Part shown: positions 11,609 to 22,979 of the stretch, piece by piece
How positions within the stretch are numbered: position 1 is the stretch's first letter
How the letters are laid out: every line of letters begins with the position of its first letter
From: Telopea speciosissima
Taxonomy: Eukaryota > Streptophyta > Magnoliopsida > Proteales > Proteaceae
Assembly: GCF_018873765.1 (NCBI RefSeq)
Contig: NC_057923.1
Coordinates: forward strand, 61,746,593 to 61,810,592
DNA: 64,000 nt
Direction: 5' to 3'
Position numbers and translations under genes: made by a program
The notes under the pieces: model-generated
What the model saw: the letters and a program-made list of their open reading frames with translations, nothing else
Database searches by the model: none
What the model was told of the DNA's origin: nothing

Positions 11609-13012
11609 TATCTGCAACCTTGTTGATAACAGACTTAGCCATCCTACGGAATTCGTTCTTCATGATGGACTTGTGGAGAGAAGGTTTTTGCCATAATCCA
11701 TAATCCATAATGAGCAAAAAAATGATTGAAAAAATGTTTTTAGCCATAATCCATAATCCATCCCAAATTTAAAACTTTTCTTTGGAAAGTGTTAGGTGGT
11801 GGGATAATGACGTGGCAAAGAGTAAAGTCTTTTCACAGTATTGATCTAACTTGTGTGCTATGTCATAATTAAACAGATTGAAATGGAATGACACCTATTC
11901 TTCTTTTTTCAATGTTCCAAATATGTCTGGTTTGTAGGTCCACTACGAATAAGGATTGAATGTTTATAAATTTCTGTCCATCCTCCATCTTTTTCATTCA
12001 TTTGTCTTAGATAAGAGGTTAATGGATCCAACAAGGAGTATATTCGGAGGACAGTGCAGATGGGATGTTCAACACTAGTGATTTTAATCGATTTTCACGA
12101 GGTTGCTCACTAGTTTTACAAAAAAATAACTATTTTTATCATCCAAGAATGCGAAATCGACCAAGAATGCATTCGAAGAATGCCAACCAAACACAGCCGT
12201 ACATATGTTTAATTCTATAAAATTTTAGTTCAAGAATGGGCATGTAATTACTATAGATTATAGTAAGCAGCATAAAGGTCCTATCGATGTAGATGACTTA
12301 TTTTTCTAATTTTCTATTTTCTTTAGTATCCAAAAATAAATAAATAAAATCTCCTTCTTCTTCTTAAAAAATGCTACCTTCATTTAAGATCTAATACATT
12401 TAACGTCTCAAGTACATATGGACTTTGTTTTCATCACAAGGCCAACCAAACTCCTTTCCTAATGTGAGAGATGAAAACCAGGTACAAGCGAAGATGATTA
12501 CATGACAATAAAGACTTCGAAACGATATAACTAAATAAAATTTCAGCCTTATACAATTACAAGTATTGTATCCTAATCGTATGTTTACAAGGAAATTTTT
12601 CGATCATTTAGATGCTCCGTTCGTATAAGCTTCTTTGGATGGTTTACTATTTTGTGTTACATGGATAGTTGATTTTTGCCTATTAACTGTTAGATGAATC
12701 ACTACAAATGGAGAAGTCATGTATCAAATTTTAGACTTGAATTCAATCAAATACTCACCAGCAAATGTTCATATCATTCTTGTATTTTTTTAAGGGTGTG
12801 TCTGTTTGTAACCAAGAAGGTTAAAAACAGATATCGTAACCGTACATTTTGTGTCCCTTAACGATGATGTGTCACTCATTTTATGTGTCTGAAACTGTAA
12901 TTTTGCAAAGATCCCTCATCCTTCTATCATGTCATGATAGCAGTCTAAATTTAATAGGTAGTTTGGGAAATCGAATTAAGCTGAACCCATTCCATCTTAA
13001 GCTCCGGTAGCT
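11609..13012. other. Intergenic, no gene seen
   Basis: AT-rich sequence with a short direct repeat ATAATCCATAATCCAT (about 11690-11762). No coding, RNA or mobile-element signal could be supported. Confidence 0.45.
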
Positions 13013-13477
13013 ATGGCGGTGGGTTCTCTGCCTCTCTCTCTCCTCCTCCTCCTCGCGCACCTGCCTTCTTCATCCTATAACCATTAACACGGGCAGCGAT
13101 AATAACATCCAAAGGGCTGGTGAAAACTCTGCAAGAATGTAGACCAACAACTAACTTCCATGTTCACCGTTGTAAGAATGTTCGATGATATTACTTCACT
13201 ACCCTTAAGATAGGACGAAACATATTAATTTCAATTCCAATTTGGTCTATAAATTATGAGGCAAAATTACAAAAATAGCCTTACCTTCAGTCTACCTAGA
13301 ACATTTTCTTAAAGGGTATAAAAGACTAGTTATGAGTTTTGTTGTAACCACTCACAAACAACTTTACCCATTTTTTGAAAGGGATCATTTGTATGTGTCA
13401 ATGCACCTCCCTAGATCTTCCAAGTTTTATTTTGCAACTTAAACTCCGTTTGGGGCTGAAAATTTTGGACTCCTTTT

Positions 13478-13806
13478 TGTAGAAAAACGAAAATATAAAA
13501 ATCACAAACAAACAATAACACAATTCAAACACGAAGATTTACATGGTTCATTATCAATAGAGAATAGTTTATAGTTGCTCGTCGTCACATCTCTCTCAAA
13601 TTACAAAGAATACTATCTCGTTACAAATATATAACGGACTTAAAACAATGCAAACAAGAATGTAAATCGGAAATAAACAATCACACATAGGTTACAACCG
13701 CTCGTCCTTCAAGCCTCGAAGCTTCAAACCCTACGGCCTATTAACGGTTCTTCGAAATCAACCCACAAATGCAAGTGACGGAATAGAAGATATCATACCC
13801 CCAACA
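13478..13806 (-). mobile_element. Solo LTR, TGTTGGGGGTA family
   Basis: On the minus strand it begins TGTTGGGGGTATGATATC and ends TTTTTCTACA (TG..CA), 329 bp. The flanks CTTTT (13473-13477) and CTTTC (13807-13811) look like a 5-bp target duplication with one change. Its sequence, including GAACCATGTAAATC near the end, matches the LTR at 44592-45159. No internal retroelement region adjoins it. Confidence 0.65.
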
Positions 13807-14231
13807 CTTTCTGCCACATGCATATTCGACCCATCATGAGATATCGATATTGATTAATCAATATGATGGATCCGATACCGATATTTATAACCGTGATCCT
13901 AACATCAGTAAAAGGATAAAATCTTTCATCCCCAAAAGAACGTAAAAAACATAAACGGTAGTGTAATATGTATGTCAGATAGATTCTAATCTGGCGGTTC
14001 AATATAGCTGTGAATCTGCTGTAAATTTATTATCGCATATGCCCTCACACATATACACCTGTTTGTGGGGCCTTGTTTTTGTAAGAACGTTAGGAATTGT
14101 TGATTATTCATCATCCGTTGGATCATAGAATTGGATGGACCAACGGATAGGATTAAGTTGAGATTTAAAACTTGACGGTTCGAAACTATATATTTCAAAC
14201 GGAACGTTAAAATTCTCCCGCCAGAGATAGG

Positions 14232-15107
14232 ATGAAGGGTAGTCAGACTCCCCAGAAGGAACTGCCAAGGTCCGCAGAGTCTGCAATTCGGCGAGTGAAG
14301 GAGGCTTCATCGAAATCTCCCTCCGAGCAAGTGAAAAAGTCTCTAAAGGTGAGATCGTAACCGACCTTCAAACCTGTTCGTTTTCATCTTTTTGTACACT
14401 TTTATCCTGAACAAGTCCTTTTTGCTCTTCGCAGATCTCCAAGAAATGCTTGGACTCTGCGTTTACAGCTATTCCAGAAGATCAATCTCCTCGAAAATCG
14501 GATTCTAGTTCGAACGATTCCAATTACGTATTGGTGAACTCCTCTGTTGATCAAAACAAACAACTCTCGGAGGTAACTTTCTCAACACTGTTTCTCTCTT
14601 TATCCGCCAATTCTTTTGTTTCGCTGATAAGTCCTTGTTTCAACTCAGGTCCTCGAGCTTTCGATGAATCCAGATTTCCCAGTCTCTTCTGTAACATTTG
14701 ATCCGTTTGAAGTCTCTCCATCGACTACGATCGTTGAGGAGAACCAAGAAACTAGCAGTGGTATGATCGAGTATAATGGATCCGTAATCGATTGCGACAC
14801 TCCAAAGACCGGAAGTATTGATGTTGGAATTGCAGTAAATTTCATCAGAGAAGCTTTGTTTCAGGCCACCAGTTCCCCTGTCGTCGATCTCCGATCAAAG
14901 AAGATTTTGGATTCTGTGGTTAAGATCGTTATCGATGATTTGTATGGTTTTCCGGAAGAACGAGTCCGTTGTCCTGAGGTAATGTCGACAAAGCTTCGTA
15001 TTGGACTTCTAAATTCATTGCTGTGGCTTGTTCCGGTCTCGGTGCTTGCCGTTGCTCTATCGAATTTGTTTGCCGGCAGCTCTTTCCCTGATCCACCGCC
15101 AACATGA
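14232..15107 (+). CDS. Unrecognised 237-aa protein with a C-terminal membrane segment
   Basis: Three exons: 14232-14348 (39 codons), 14435-14572 (46 codons), 14649-15107 (152 codons plus TGA). Introns are short (86 and 76 bp), GT..AG and phase 0, which gives one continuous frame of 237 aa. The ATG at 14232 is the first in the frame and follows a short leader. Residues 1-100 are Ser/Lys-rich and probably disordered (SKSPSEQVKKSLK, DSSSNDSNY). The middle is acidic, with a helical stretch IAVNFIREALFQATSSP and VVKIVIDDLYGFPEERVR. The C-terminus has one hydrophobic segment (LLWLVPVSVLAVALSNLF) followed by a 10-residue tail, so it may be tail-anchored. I do not recognise the family and assign no function. 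Codon use and intron sizes look like a normal host gene. Confidence 0.8.
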
Positions 15108-16470
15108 ATTGTAGATGTATCCACTCTACGCTTCTGGCTATCTGATCGTTGACGGACAAGTCACATGACAAGAATCATGCTCCCCCTTGCTTGCATTTCT
15201 TTCCTTTTCTTATTCTCATCGTTTCTAGAATTGCTGTTTAAAGTTTGAATTCATCTGATTTCCAGTTTTTTTCTAGAAAGGAACTAACTGAATCATCCCC
15301 AAACCCACCAGAGCTGAGCCATTAAGTCAATTCTGATATGTTTGATAGATATGAGTAGCTCTGCCATGTTCTAGTTTACTAGATCAAAAGGCAAGATCAG
15401 ATTGTTAATAAAATACAAAAAACTCTGATAATCTAGAATCGTTATTGTGCTGAATTCTTGAAATAAAATACAAAAACTCAGATCCAGTTTCTAAAACCAC
15501 AGTTTGGCAACAATGTTTATGAAATGAGTGCAGTTTTAAGAACTGGACTCATATCAAAACGATTCTCTTTTCTAGTTCAATTGCTTGGTTTTCATAGATT
15601 CGGTGAACTATTAATGCATCTGGTTGAACTTGGCTCTATTGGGTGGCTCGAAATCCTATAATTGAGCATCTTGCTAATCCGCACAATCAATTTGCTGAAC
15701 CATTTGTAAAAATCAAAATGCTCGAAGAAGGCGATCCCAACTAGACTGACGCCAAGTGGCAGATTATAAGCTGTCCCTTCTGTGATTTTTATGATGATGA
15801 TGATGGCACTAATCTATTGTGAACTGTTCCTTTGCTGAGTATGTTTAGTGGGGCTCTGATTTTGAATATTTGCACAAGGAGTGCGTCAGTTGCAAGGAAT
15901 TCACAAAATTTTTAAAGCCTTCTGGGACCATAGACCTTTACTTGAAATGGAGAAGGATGTGAGAAGAGTTGAAGGCAATTAGGCAACAAAGACTCAAAAA
16001 TCTTTCATGGTGGATTTTCATATGCAGGAGTGTTTGTTGACTGTATTGAAATGATGGAATGGGTTACAGGCTGTGAAAGTTCAAGAGAATTAGGGAAAAC
16101 AGAGCTCCAGTGGCAGTGGTTTTATGTATCAGGACAATGAACAGATCAAGTGGTTACCCCCTCCTCCACAAGGATTTCCCTTTTTTTTTTTATCACAATA
16201 AGAAGAAATGTTTCTCTTCCTTATACAACATATCTGAGTTGCTTTTATCATCAGGGATGTGAAAATTGTAATTATATATATATAAAATTCCTATGGATGC
16301 TAATATTCAAAATGCTCGGGTGCCTGAAGCTGAAGCAGCTGCTGTAAAATAAAGCCAGAAGTGCGCTATATGCTTGTTGGCGATAAATTTAGAAGCAAGA
16401 GTGGCAACTAGAGGTATGAGGGATAGAGGATCCTTAAGGATAAGTACTCAATTGGTTTTTTTTTTTTTTT
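15108..16470. other. 3' flank of the C-tail gene and spacer
   Basis: Probable 3' UTR followed by AT-rich spacer. No further gene could be supported. Confidence 0.4.
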
Positions 16471-16718
16471 TGTTAACAAAACAGGAATTTCGTGAATGGC
16501 ATTGATCTGTCAAGCTCTCTATTTATAATAATAATAATAAAAGAGATTACAAAGGGAAACACTGTTCACGATACTACTCACGATACTGTTCACGACACTG
16601 TTCACGTAAACAGTGTCACAGCCCAAATTACAATCCTACCCTTATTCAAAAGTACATAAATAAAGCATAAATAAAAAACCAAAAATATCCTTATAATATT
16701 GGGTAACACATCTCAACA
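16471..16718 (-). mobile_element. Solo LTR (copia-like), 248 bp
   Basis: On the minus strand it begins TGTTGAGATGTGTTACCC and ends TTTTGTTAACA (TG..CA). TTTTT flanks both sides, a possible but uninformative target duplication. Inside are repeated GTGAACAGT motifs and an AT-rich TATA-like stretch. No primer-binding site or internal region adjoins it. Confidence 0.6.
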
Positions 16719-16989
16719 TTTTTTTTCAAGCTTTGTTTTCAATGTTTATTATGGATCCAAAACCTTTAAATGTTCAACTTGTTTAATCCTTTACCCCTCA
16801 CAAAACCTTGAACCTTGATGATCACTTGACTTCTTTTTTTTTTTCCCCCTTAGAATAGGAGCCATGCATGAATGATTTATGATGAAGCAATAGTTAATAA
16901 GGCCATATCTGTACACATGTCCCTGCATGTTTGAGTATTATGTCTACTGTTTCCACTCCAAGTAGATTCATTCTTAAGATTTTCAAATT

Positions 16990-18987
16990 TCAACTGCTCA
17001 GATCAACATTAGTTTTCCTATGCACATATTTGGTAGCCCAAAACAGATAGTTGAAGAAACCCACGAGGCCAAGGATTGCTAGCAACCAATAGAAACGATC
17101 AAGATGATTGTGATTCAAATTGTTTCCTCCCAACCACCCTTGTTCTCCTATACCTCTTCCATGTCTGGTGTACTTGTTGACTAGTTCCACAAGAGTAGAG
17201 CCCAACAAGGATGCTAACCCAAGAATACACCAGAAGATGGCAGTTCCGAGCGATTTCATCCCCTTCGATGCTTCGCTATTGAAGAACTCTAGCAACCCAA
17301 CATAGGTAAACACATCTATGATAACAATGGCAAAAAATTGCAGCCCAAGCCACAACACAGACATGGGCACATGATGATCAGCAGCTCCTGATGAGTTAAT
17401 AATTAGCAGCCCATGCTCCTCTGCAATGCTTTTCCTTTTCTTCTCTATCAAAGCAGCTGTAGTTGCTGCTAGTGATACTATTATGAAGCCAACACCGATC
17501 CGTTGCAAGTGGGTAATGCCAGTTCTATGTCCAGTGATCTTGCTTGCAAGCGGCACAAATAACCGATCATAAAAGACTAAGAGCATTGTTTGGAAAAATA
17601 TTGGAATAGTCACAAGAGACACAGGAGAGACATTGATATTACCCAGCTTATTGTTCATTGTGCCTCCTTGTTGAATGGTAAATGTCAAAAGTTGTGGTAT
17701 GGGAATGTAAGCAAGCAGAGCACTTAGGAATATTGGGAGCATTCGGAGGACAACTTTAGTCTCCTCTACTTGGGTTACAGTGCAAAGAGACCAATTCCCT
17801 GTTGGCCCTCCATCAACCAGAATTGAAGCTTTGTCCAGGAATCTGCAATTTAACAAAATTAGCTCTAGTGGTTGAAATTGAAGGGGTTTCTCCATTAATA
17901 ATCAGAATTGAACCCTTTCACTTCTTTACATTGATGGGGGTTTGTAGACTTACCTGAGACTCTGTGTGTGTGGGAGTATCTCCCCTATCATCATCATCTC
18001 TTCATCAGGAGGTCCTTTGTATAATAATTCAGTTTCCATATTTTCTGGTAAAGGAAGATTTCTTTTCTTAAATGCAGCCACAAAAACCTGAGGTCATAGA
18101 AGAAAATTAGATATATACTAGCAATCTCAATGTGCTTAGTCCAAGCATGAAAAGTTATTGAACATAAACATATATATTAGCAATCTAGCTAATTAGTAGA
18201 CCTTAATCTATATATATATTCTTACCTGAAACATCCTAGTAAGAGGGCTGCCTCTTGGGATTTGATGACGGTAGAGTTTAAAACCAAATGCAAATACTAT
18301 GAGTCCTAGTAACATAACACCTGAAGTTAGAGCTAGACCTTCAACCCATCCTTTGCTGGACTCAATCCACACTATCAGGATTAGACCCATCACTGATCCT
18401 CCCGAAATGCAAACATTCAACCAGTTGAAATAGCTAGACTTCCGTCGTGACTTGCTGATGGCATCGTCATCAAACTGCTCTGCACCAAATGGTGGGAGGT
18501 TTGCTCTTAAACTTCCTTCACCTAAGGCTATGATGTATAAGGCTATGTAGAGAACAGCAGCTTTGGAGCCATGGACTTGTTTGCAGCTGCTGCTTTGTTG
18601 CCCCCCAGAAGTACTACTGTCACATGCCGGTGGCCTAAGTGATGGGAGATATGCTTGAAATGTAAGCATGACAAAGCCCTGCATACAACAATGAGATCAA
18701 AACGATAAAAAAACTTAAGTGTGTAAGATTTTATTTCACAATTTGGAACATATATCTAGCATGCATATAAGAGTTAGTAAATCATATAAAAATTGGAAGC
18801 AAATTATAAAAGATTATAAATTATAGAAAATCATAACTAATAACACCAAGACTAAAACATAATTACATGCCTCAGTGAACAAAAAATTAAAACTAATAAT
18901 GACACATGAATGATCTCAATATCAGCATTATAAGCTAGAATCAAGTCTTATCTTAACCTTTTAAGTTGATAGTTGTGATAATGTTTG

Positions 18988-19030
<43 letters not shown>

Positions 19031-20967
19031 GCAATAAGAAAATGATGTCAATGAGATTTTCATCACCGATCCCTTAGCAATATTTTAGAGATTGTAAAGG
19101 AACCAAGAAAAGTTTTATGATTGGGATTTTATTACTGATACCCCTCAAGGTGTCAGATAATTTGTAACTTTTTTTTTTTTTTTTTTGCCTTTTTGGTATG
19201 ACATAATTTATTTTTTCAATGAGGGTAAGAGTGTCATTTTATACACATACTCGAAAAATGTGTATGTCAGTGACACCTTTTGATAATGACATAAATATAC
19301 TAGTGTCATTTCATACACACACTCATTTTATTTTTTTGCCTTAAGTTTCTGCCATGTGGCAAATTTGATAGGGTACAACTTTTGCGGATAGTAGACCTCA
19401 AGGTCCCCAACTTAGGAGATGAGTTTCAACTTAAACAGAAGAGGATGCATGAGCATACACAAACATAAAAAAAAAAAAATACAAGGATGCATGTCAATAA
19501 AAGGGAGAGTATGTGATTGAATTAAATCTTGGAATTTATAGCGTGCATAATTAATGAATTCGACTAGACCTACGTATCCAACAATCAGAACTAACCACAT
19601 CATCCTACCACGTGGCCAAAAATTGGTGAGCCACCCTTATAAGTTTTTTTAAGTAAAACCCATGTACTATAAACCACTTTTGATCTAAAACAAAATTTTC
19701 CCTCAAGAATTATGATAACAAGGATTAAGTTTTCCTCTATCCATAAAGGATGATTCACCCATTATCCAAAGGTTCACAAACTCCTATAGACTTTTAGTAT
19801 ATTTCCAAAATATCATTCCGATGCCCTCACCCGTGGGTGAAGAAAAATTTGATCCCATTACCAATATCATTTTGATCTACAAAAGATTAAAGCAAATAAG
19901 GACCCAGTAAAGGTTCCTACCAAACCCCCCAAACAAAAGAGCAAAAGTGAGGGTTTTTATTTATTTTTTAAAAGTAGGTTTACTTGCTTTGCTTCCTTGT
20001 AGAAAAAGGGTGCTTTACTAATTCCCTATTTCCCTATTCTCACATTGAGTCACCTCATGGGTCCTATTATGATACGAGGATGGTAGACCAAGTAAGTGGT
20101 GAAGGCAGAGTCTTTGCCCTATACGGAAGAGAGAAAGTTAGTCTAGGCCCCCATTTATGGGAGTTAAAGTCTAGCTTTTGGTCTCCACCTTTATCACTCT
20201 GTCGTGACTTTCTCATGATGACCAATAAAGCAATTAACTTAGCCAACAAGAACTTTACCTTAGAGCTGGTTTGCCACCTCTCTCTCTCTTATGGGTTTTG
20301 GAAGAGAAAGCTGTTTCAAGTTTCAAGGTGAAGCATCTGGTCATAACATTAAACTTAAGGTCTATAATGGAGGAAGAAGAGATATCAATCCCAACAATAT
20401 TGAGACCAAGAAGAAGAAACCTTTACCTGGGAATTAAGAGAGAGAGAGAGAGAGAGAGAGACTTACAAGGAAAACAAGTGGAGCAAAAAGAAGTAAGGTT
20501 TTGAATCTAGTGATGTAAGAGTCAGAGATGAAGCCACCAAGCAAAGCGAAAGCACACGTAGCACCAAAGAAGTTGGTCACAGTGGTTGAGGCAGTAGCAA
20601 CATCCATATGCATTGTACCTCTAAGATAAGTCACCAAGTTTAGAAAGGTTGGTGCATAAGACATGTTAGTCATCACCACCATAACTGCAACAACAGAAGA
20701 AAGAAACCCATGATCATCATCATCATCATCATCATCTCACAATCCCAAATTCTCAATCTAATTTTATAATAACTACTCATCTCTTCTCATTCATTAATAA
20801 GTATTATAACATTAATTAAAAACCAAAATTGAAAAATTCTGATTTGGGTTTAGTAGATCATCAAGGTGTCATCACTTACAGCAGATGAACAAAGCAGCTT
20901 TGGCTCCACCATGCTTCTCTTTGTTGATGGGTTTGCCCTTCCAATCCATGTAAACCTGAACAGCCAT
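16990..20967 (-). CDS. NRT1/PTR family (NPF) transporter A, 581 aa
   Basis: Major-facilitator membrane transporter of the NPF group, whose plant members carry nitrate, peptides, hormones or specialised metabolites, usually at the plasma membrane or tonoplast. Exons: 20967-20880, 20684-20467, 18678-18226, 18087-17954, 17842-16990. All are GT..AG, sum to 1746 bp and keep one frame (581 aa, normal length). Seen in order: MDWKGKPINK with KHGG, first membrane helices, GGFISDSY after TM2, TLQAYLPSLRPP-type loop (here TFQAYLPSLRPPACD), GEGSLRANLPPFGAEQFDDD, the basic central loop, RFLDKAS after the loop, QVEETKVVLRMLPIF, FTYVGLLEFF and a final NYLFWATK helix. The ExxER proton-coupling motif of TM1 is absent (aligned residues MVVMTN). 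The start is supported by the same start in paralogue B. Substrate and NPF subgroup are not assigned. Confidence 0.93.
18990..19028 (+). repeat. (CT)n microsatellite in NPF-A intron 2
   Basis: About 19 CT units within the 1.8 kb second intron of NPF gene A. Confidence 0.95.
20437..20460 (+). repeat. (GA)n microsatellite next to NPF-A exon 2 donor
   Basis: About 12 GA units lying 6 bp downstream (in gene sense) of the donor at 20466. In the transcript this is a CU-rich tract at the intron start. Confidence 0.9.
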
Positions 20968-21033
20968 AATATTTGGTGTTAGAGAGATGATGCTATCAGG
21001 CATATGCCTCAAACTCAACTCAAAGTCTCTCCT

Positions 21034-21043
21034 CTTTATATAA
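21034..21043 (-). promoter_or_regulatory. TATA box of NPF gene A
   Basis: TTATATAAAG on the minus strand, about 67-76 bp upstream of the ATG at 20967. This implies a 5' leader of roughly 40 nt. Position and consensus support the call; function is inferred. Confidence 0.5.
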
Positions 21044-21146
21044 TATCCATATGAGCTAATGATAAGACATATGTGCACTTAGTAGCGTCAAAGACAAGAG
21101 TATGAAATAATGGAGGACCATTGCACATGTGGGTTCTTTGGATTGG

Positions 21147-21771
21147 GCTCTTCTCCAGCGCACCCCTGAGCTGGACATCGTCCAGTGCGGGGGCAGATGT
21201 TGACATGTGGATGCTATTAGAAAAACAACGCAACAGAATACAATTTGTAGAAGAAAAAGAAAGCACACACACAAGATAGAGATTTTTATGTGATTCACCC
21301 CCAAGAAGGTAGGCTAGCTACATCTACAACGAAGTGATAGTCCCAGATCCACTATTTCTGTGAAGATACAAAACCTCTCTCACACCTTTAAAACAACTAT
21401 ATATATAGTTACAATAGAGAAAACCCTAACCCACGAAAATACAAAACTGTCCCTAGAAGCCCACCCAATCTAGTCTAGTCCTGAACCAACATAGGGTGAA
21501 ATAATATCAAATTGAATGTCTCGACGAGCCGGCCGAAGTATCAATGGTACTTTCTGGATTAGAATTGAGATCAAGCTTCACCAATAATAGAGGGGGTGCC
21601 GTTCAAGCTGGGAATGATGCACATTGCATGTGCATCGCATGCCCATCTTATGTGCATGTTAATGCGATGTGCACCATTCTCAGCTCGGGGGTGTCGTTGG
21701 ATCGGCACCCCATCCATGTGTTGACATGTGCCCCGTGTTGGACTGGGGTGCGCTGGAGAGGAGCCGGATCT
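21147..21771. mobile_element. Foldback element, interrupted by an LTR
   Basis: Inverted arms of about 65 bp: left 21147-21213 (CTCCAGCGCACCCC, GTTGACATGTGGATG) and right 21705-21771 (CATCCATGTGTTGACATG, GGGGTGCGCTGGAGAG). Between them lie an LTR-like insert (21246-21491) and a GC-richer stretch with repeats of GTGCAT. No transposase. Confidence 0.6.
21246..21491 (-). mobile_element. Probable solo LTR nested in the foldback element
   Basis: On the minus strand it begins TGTTGGTTCAGGACTAG and ends TTCTTCTACA. It is similar in design to the LTRs at 13478 and 44592, with a TGAATCACATAAAA-type block near the end. A TATATATAG motif lies near 21401. No matching target duplication was found, so the exact ends are uncertain. 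Confidence 0.4.
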
Positions 21772-21817
21772 GGGTTCATAGATTTATATTTTTTGAATAT
21801 TATTTACTGGTTTTAAT

Positions 21818-22374
21818 TAGGGCTGCAACAGGGTCGGGTTGGGCCGGGCTTTATAGAACCCTAGCGTAACCCTAAGTCCCCTTAGCTAGGCCCAGGCCTG
21901 ACTCGACCCGACCCTCACTCAGGGCCAAAAAAATCCAACCTTGACCCGTGCTCAGGGTTGGGCTGGGCTAACCCTGATTGGCCCTGATCATGGGGAAGGG
22001 GAAGGCAATGCATGCGCTGGAATGAGCCGGGGAGAACATTATCGATTTTACATAAAATAACACTATAATAGAAAGTATTATATCACTTATTGTCGATCTT
22101 CATATATAATATATTATATAAAAAAATGTGGGTGACACATTTAAAGTTTATAATGTATATATTATATTAATATATATTTTATAGTATAACTTAAATTAGG
22201 GTCGAGCCCGGCCAGGCCAAGCTTAGCTTGAGGCCTCAACCCTAACCCGACCCGACCCTGACTCAGGGCCAGAAATTTTCAGCCCTGACCTGCCCTCAGG
22301 GTCAAATATCTTAGCCCAAGCCTTGTTCGGGCTCAGGGCGGATTTGGGCAGACCGGGCCAAACTTGCACCCCTA
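21818..22374. mobile_element. hAT-type non-autonomous element, 557 bp
   Basis: Ends TAGGGCTGCAAC and GCACCCCTA (inverted, imperfect). The 8-bp flanks GTTTTAAT (21810-21817) and CTTTTAAT (22375-22382) differ by one base, consistent with a hAT target duplication. Subterminal GGCC/GGGTCGGG-rich segments surround an AT-rich core. No transposase. Confidence 0.75.
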
Positions 22375-22739
22375 CTTTTAATGACTAGTTGAGGTGACTA
22401 CTAGTGGATTTTGAATTCACTCAATTCAAATCATCATCACATCATTGAGTCATGTCCGAGTTTTGAATTTTTTAACATTGTGGGGTTCCATAATTTATAG
22501 AACCGAGTCAGAACCCGAATCGTCGGTAAACCTCATAAAGGTACAAAAGAAAGAGAAAGAGATCGAGAACTATATATAGTGGTGGATGATAATATCTTTT
22601 TTGTTTGTTTAAATGGAAACTATAGTGGTGGAGTGTAGATATAGGTAGAAGCTTGGTTTAGTGGAAGCTTTTTGACACAAAAAAGTATGTACTCAAACAA
22701 GTGTGTTAATATTTCCACGCCACTTCCATGTGGTGCTTT

Positions 22740-22979
22740 TTTATGAAGTGACGTTTAGATTACTTTAGAGGAGTGAAGAAAGAAAGGTGATAAAATGGAA
22801 ATGGACTAAATAATACTAATCAATGTTCAAGGAATCTCTTCTATGGATATATGAAGAGTTTCTTTGAACATTGATTAGTATTATTTGGTCCATTTCCATT
22901 TTATCACCTTTCTTTCTTCACTCCTCTAAAGTAATCTAAACGTCACTTCATAAAGGATATATGAAGAGTTTCTTTGAAC
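22740..22979. repeat. 91-bp near-perfect inverted duplication with flanking 25-bp direct repeats
   Basis: Arms 22740-22830 and 22864-22954 are reverse complements over 91 nt with a single mismatch; the loop is 33 nt. A 25-nt sequence starting GGATATATGAAGAGTTTC occurs at 22845-22869 and again at 22955-22979, directly after the right arm. The right arm overlaps the first direct copy by the 6 nt TTGAAC. The arms carry no TIR-type ends. A transcript would fold into a long hairpin. Confidence 0.95.
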
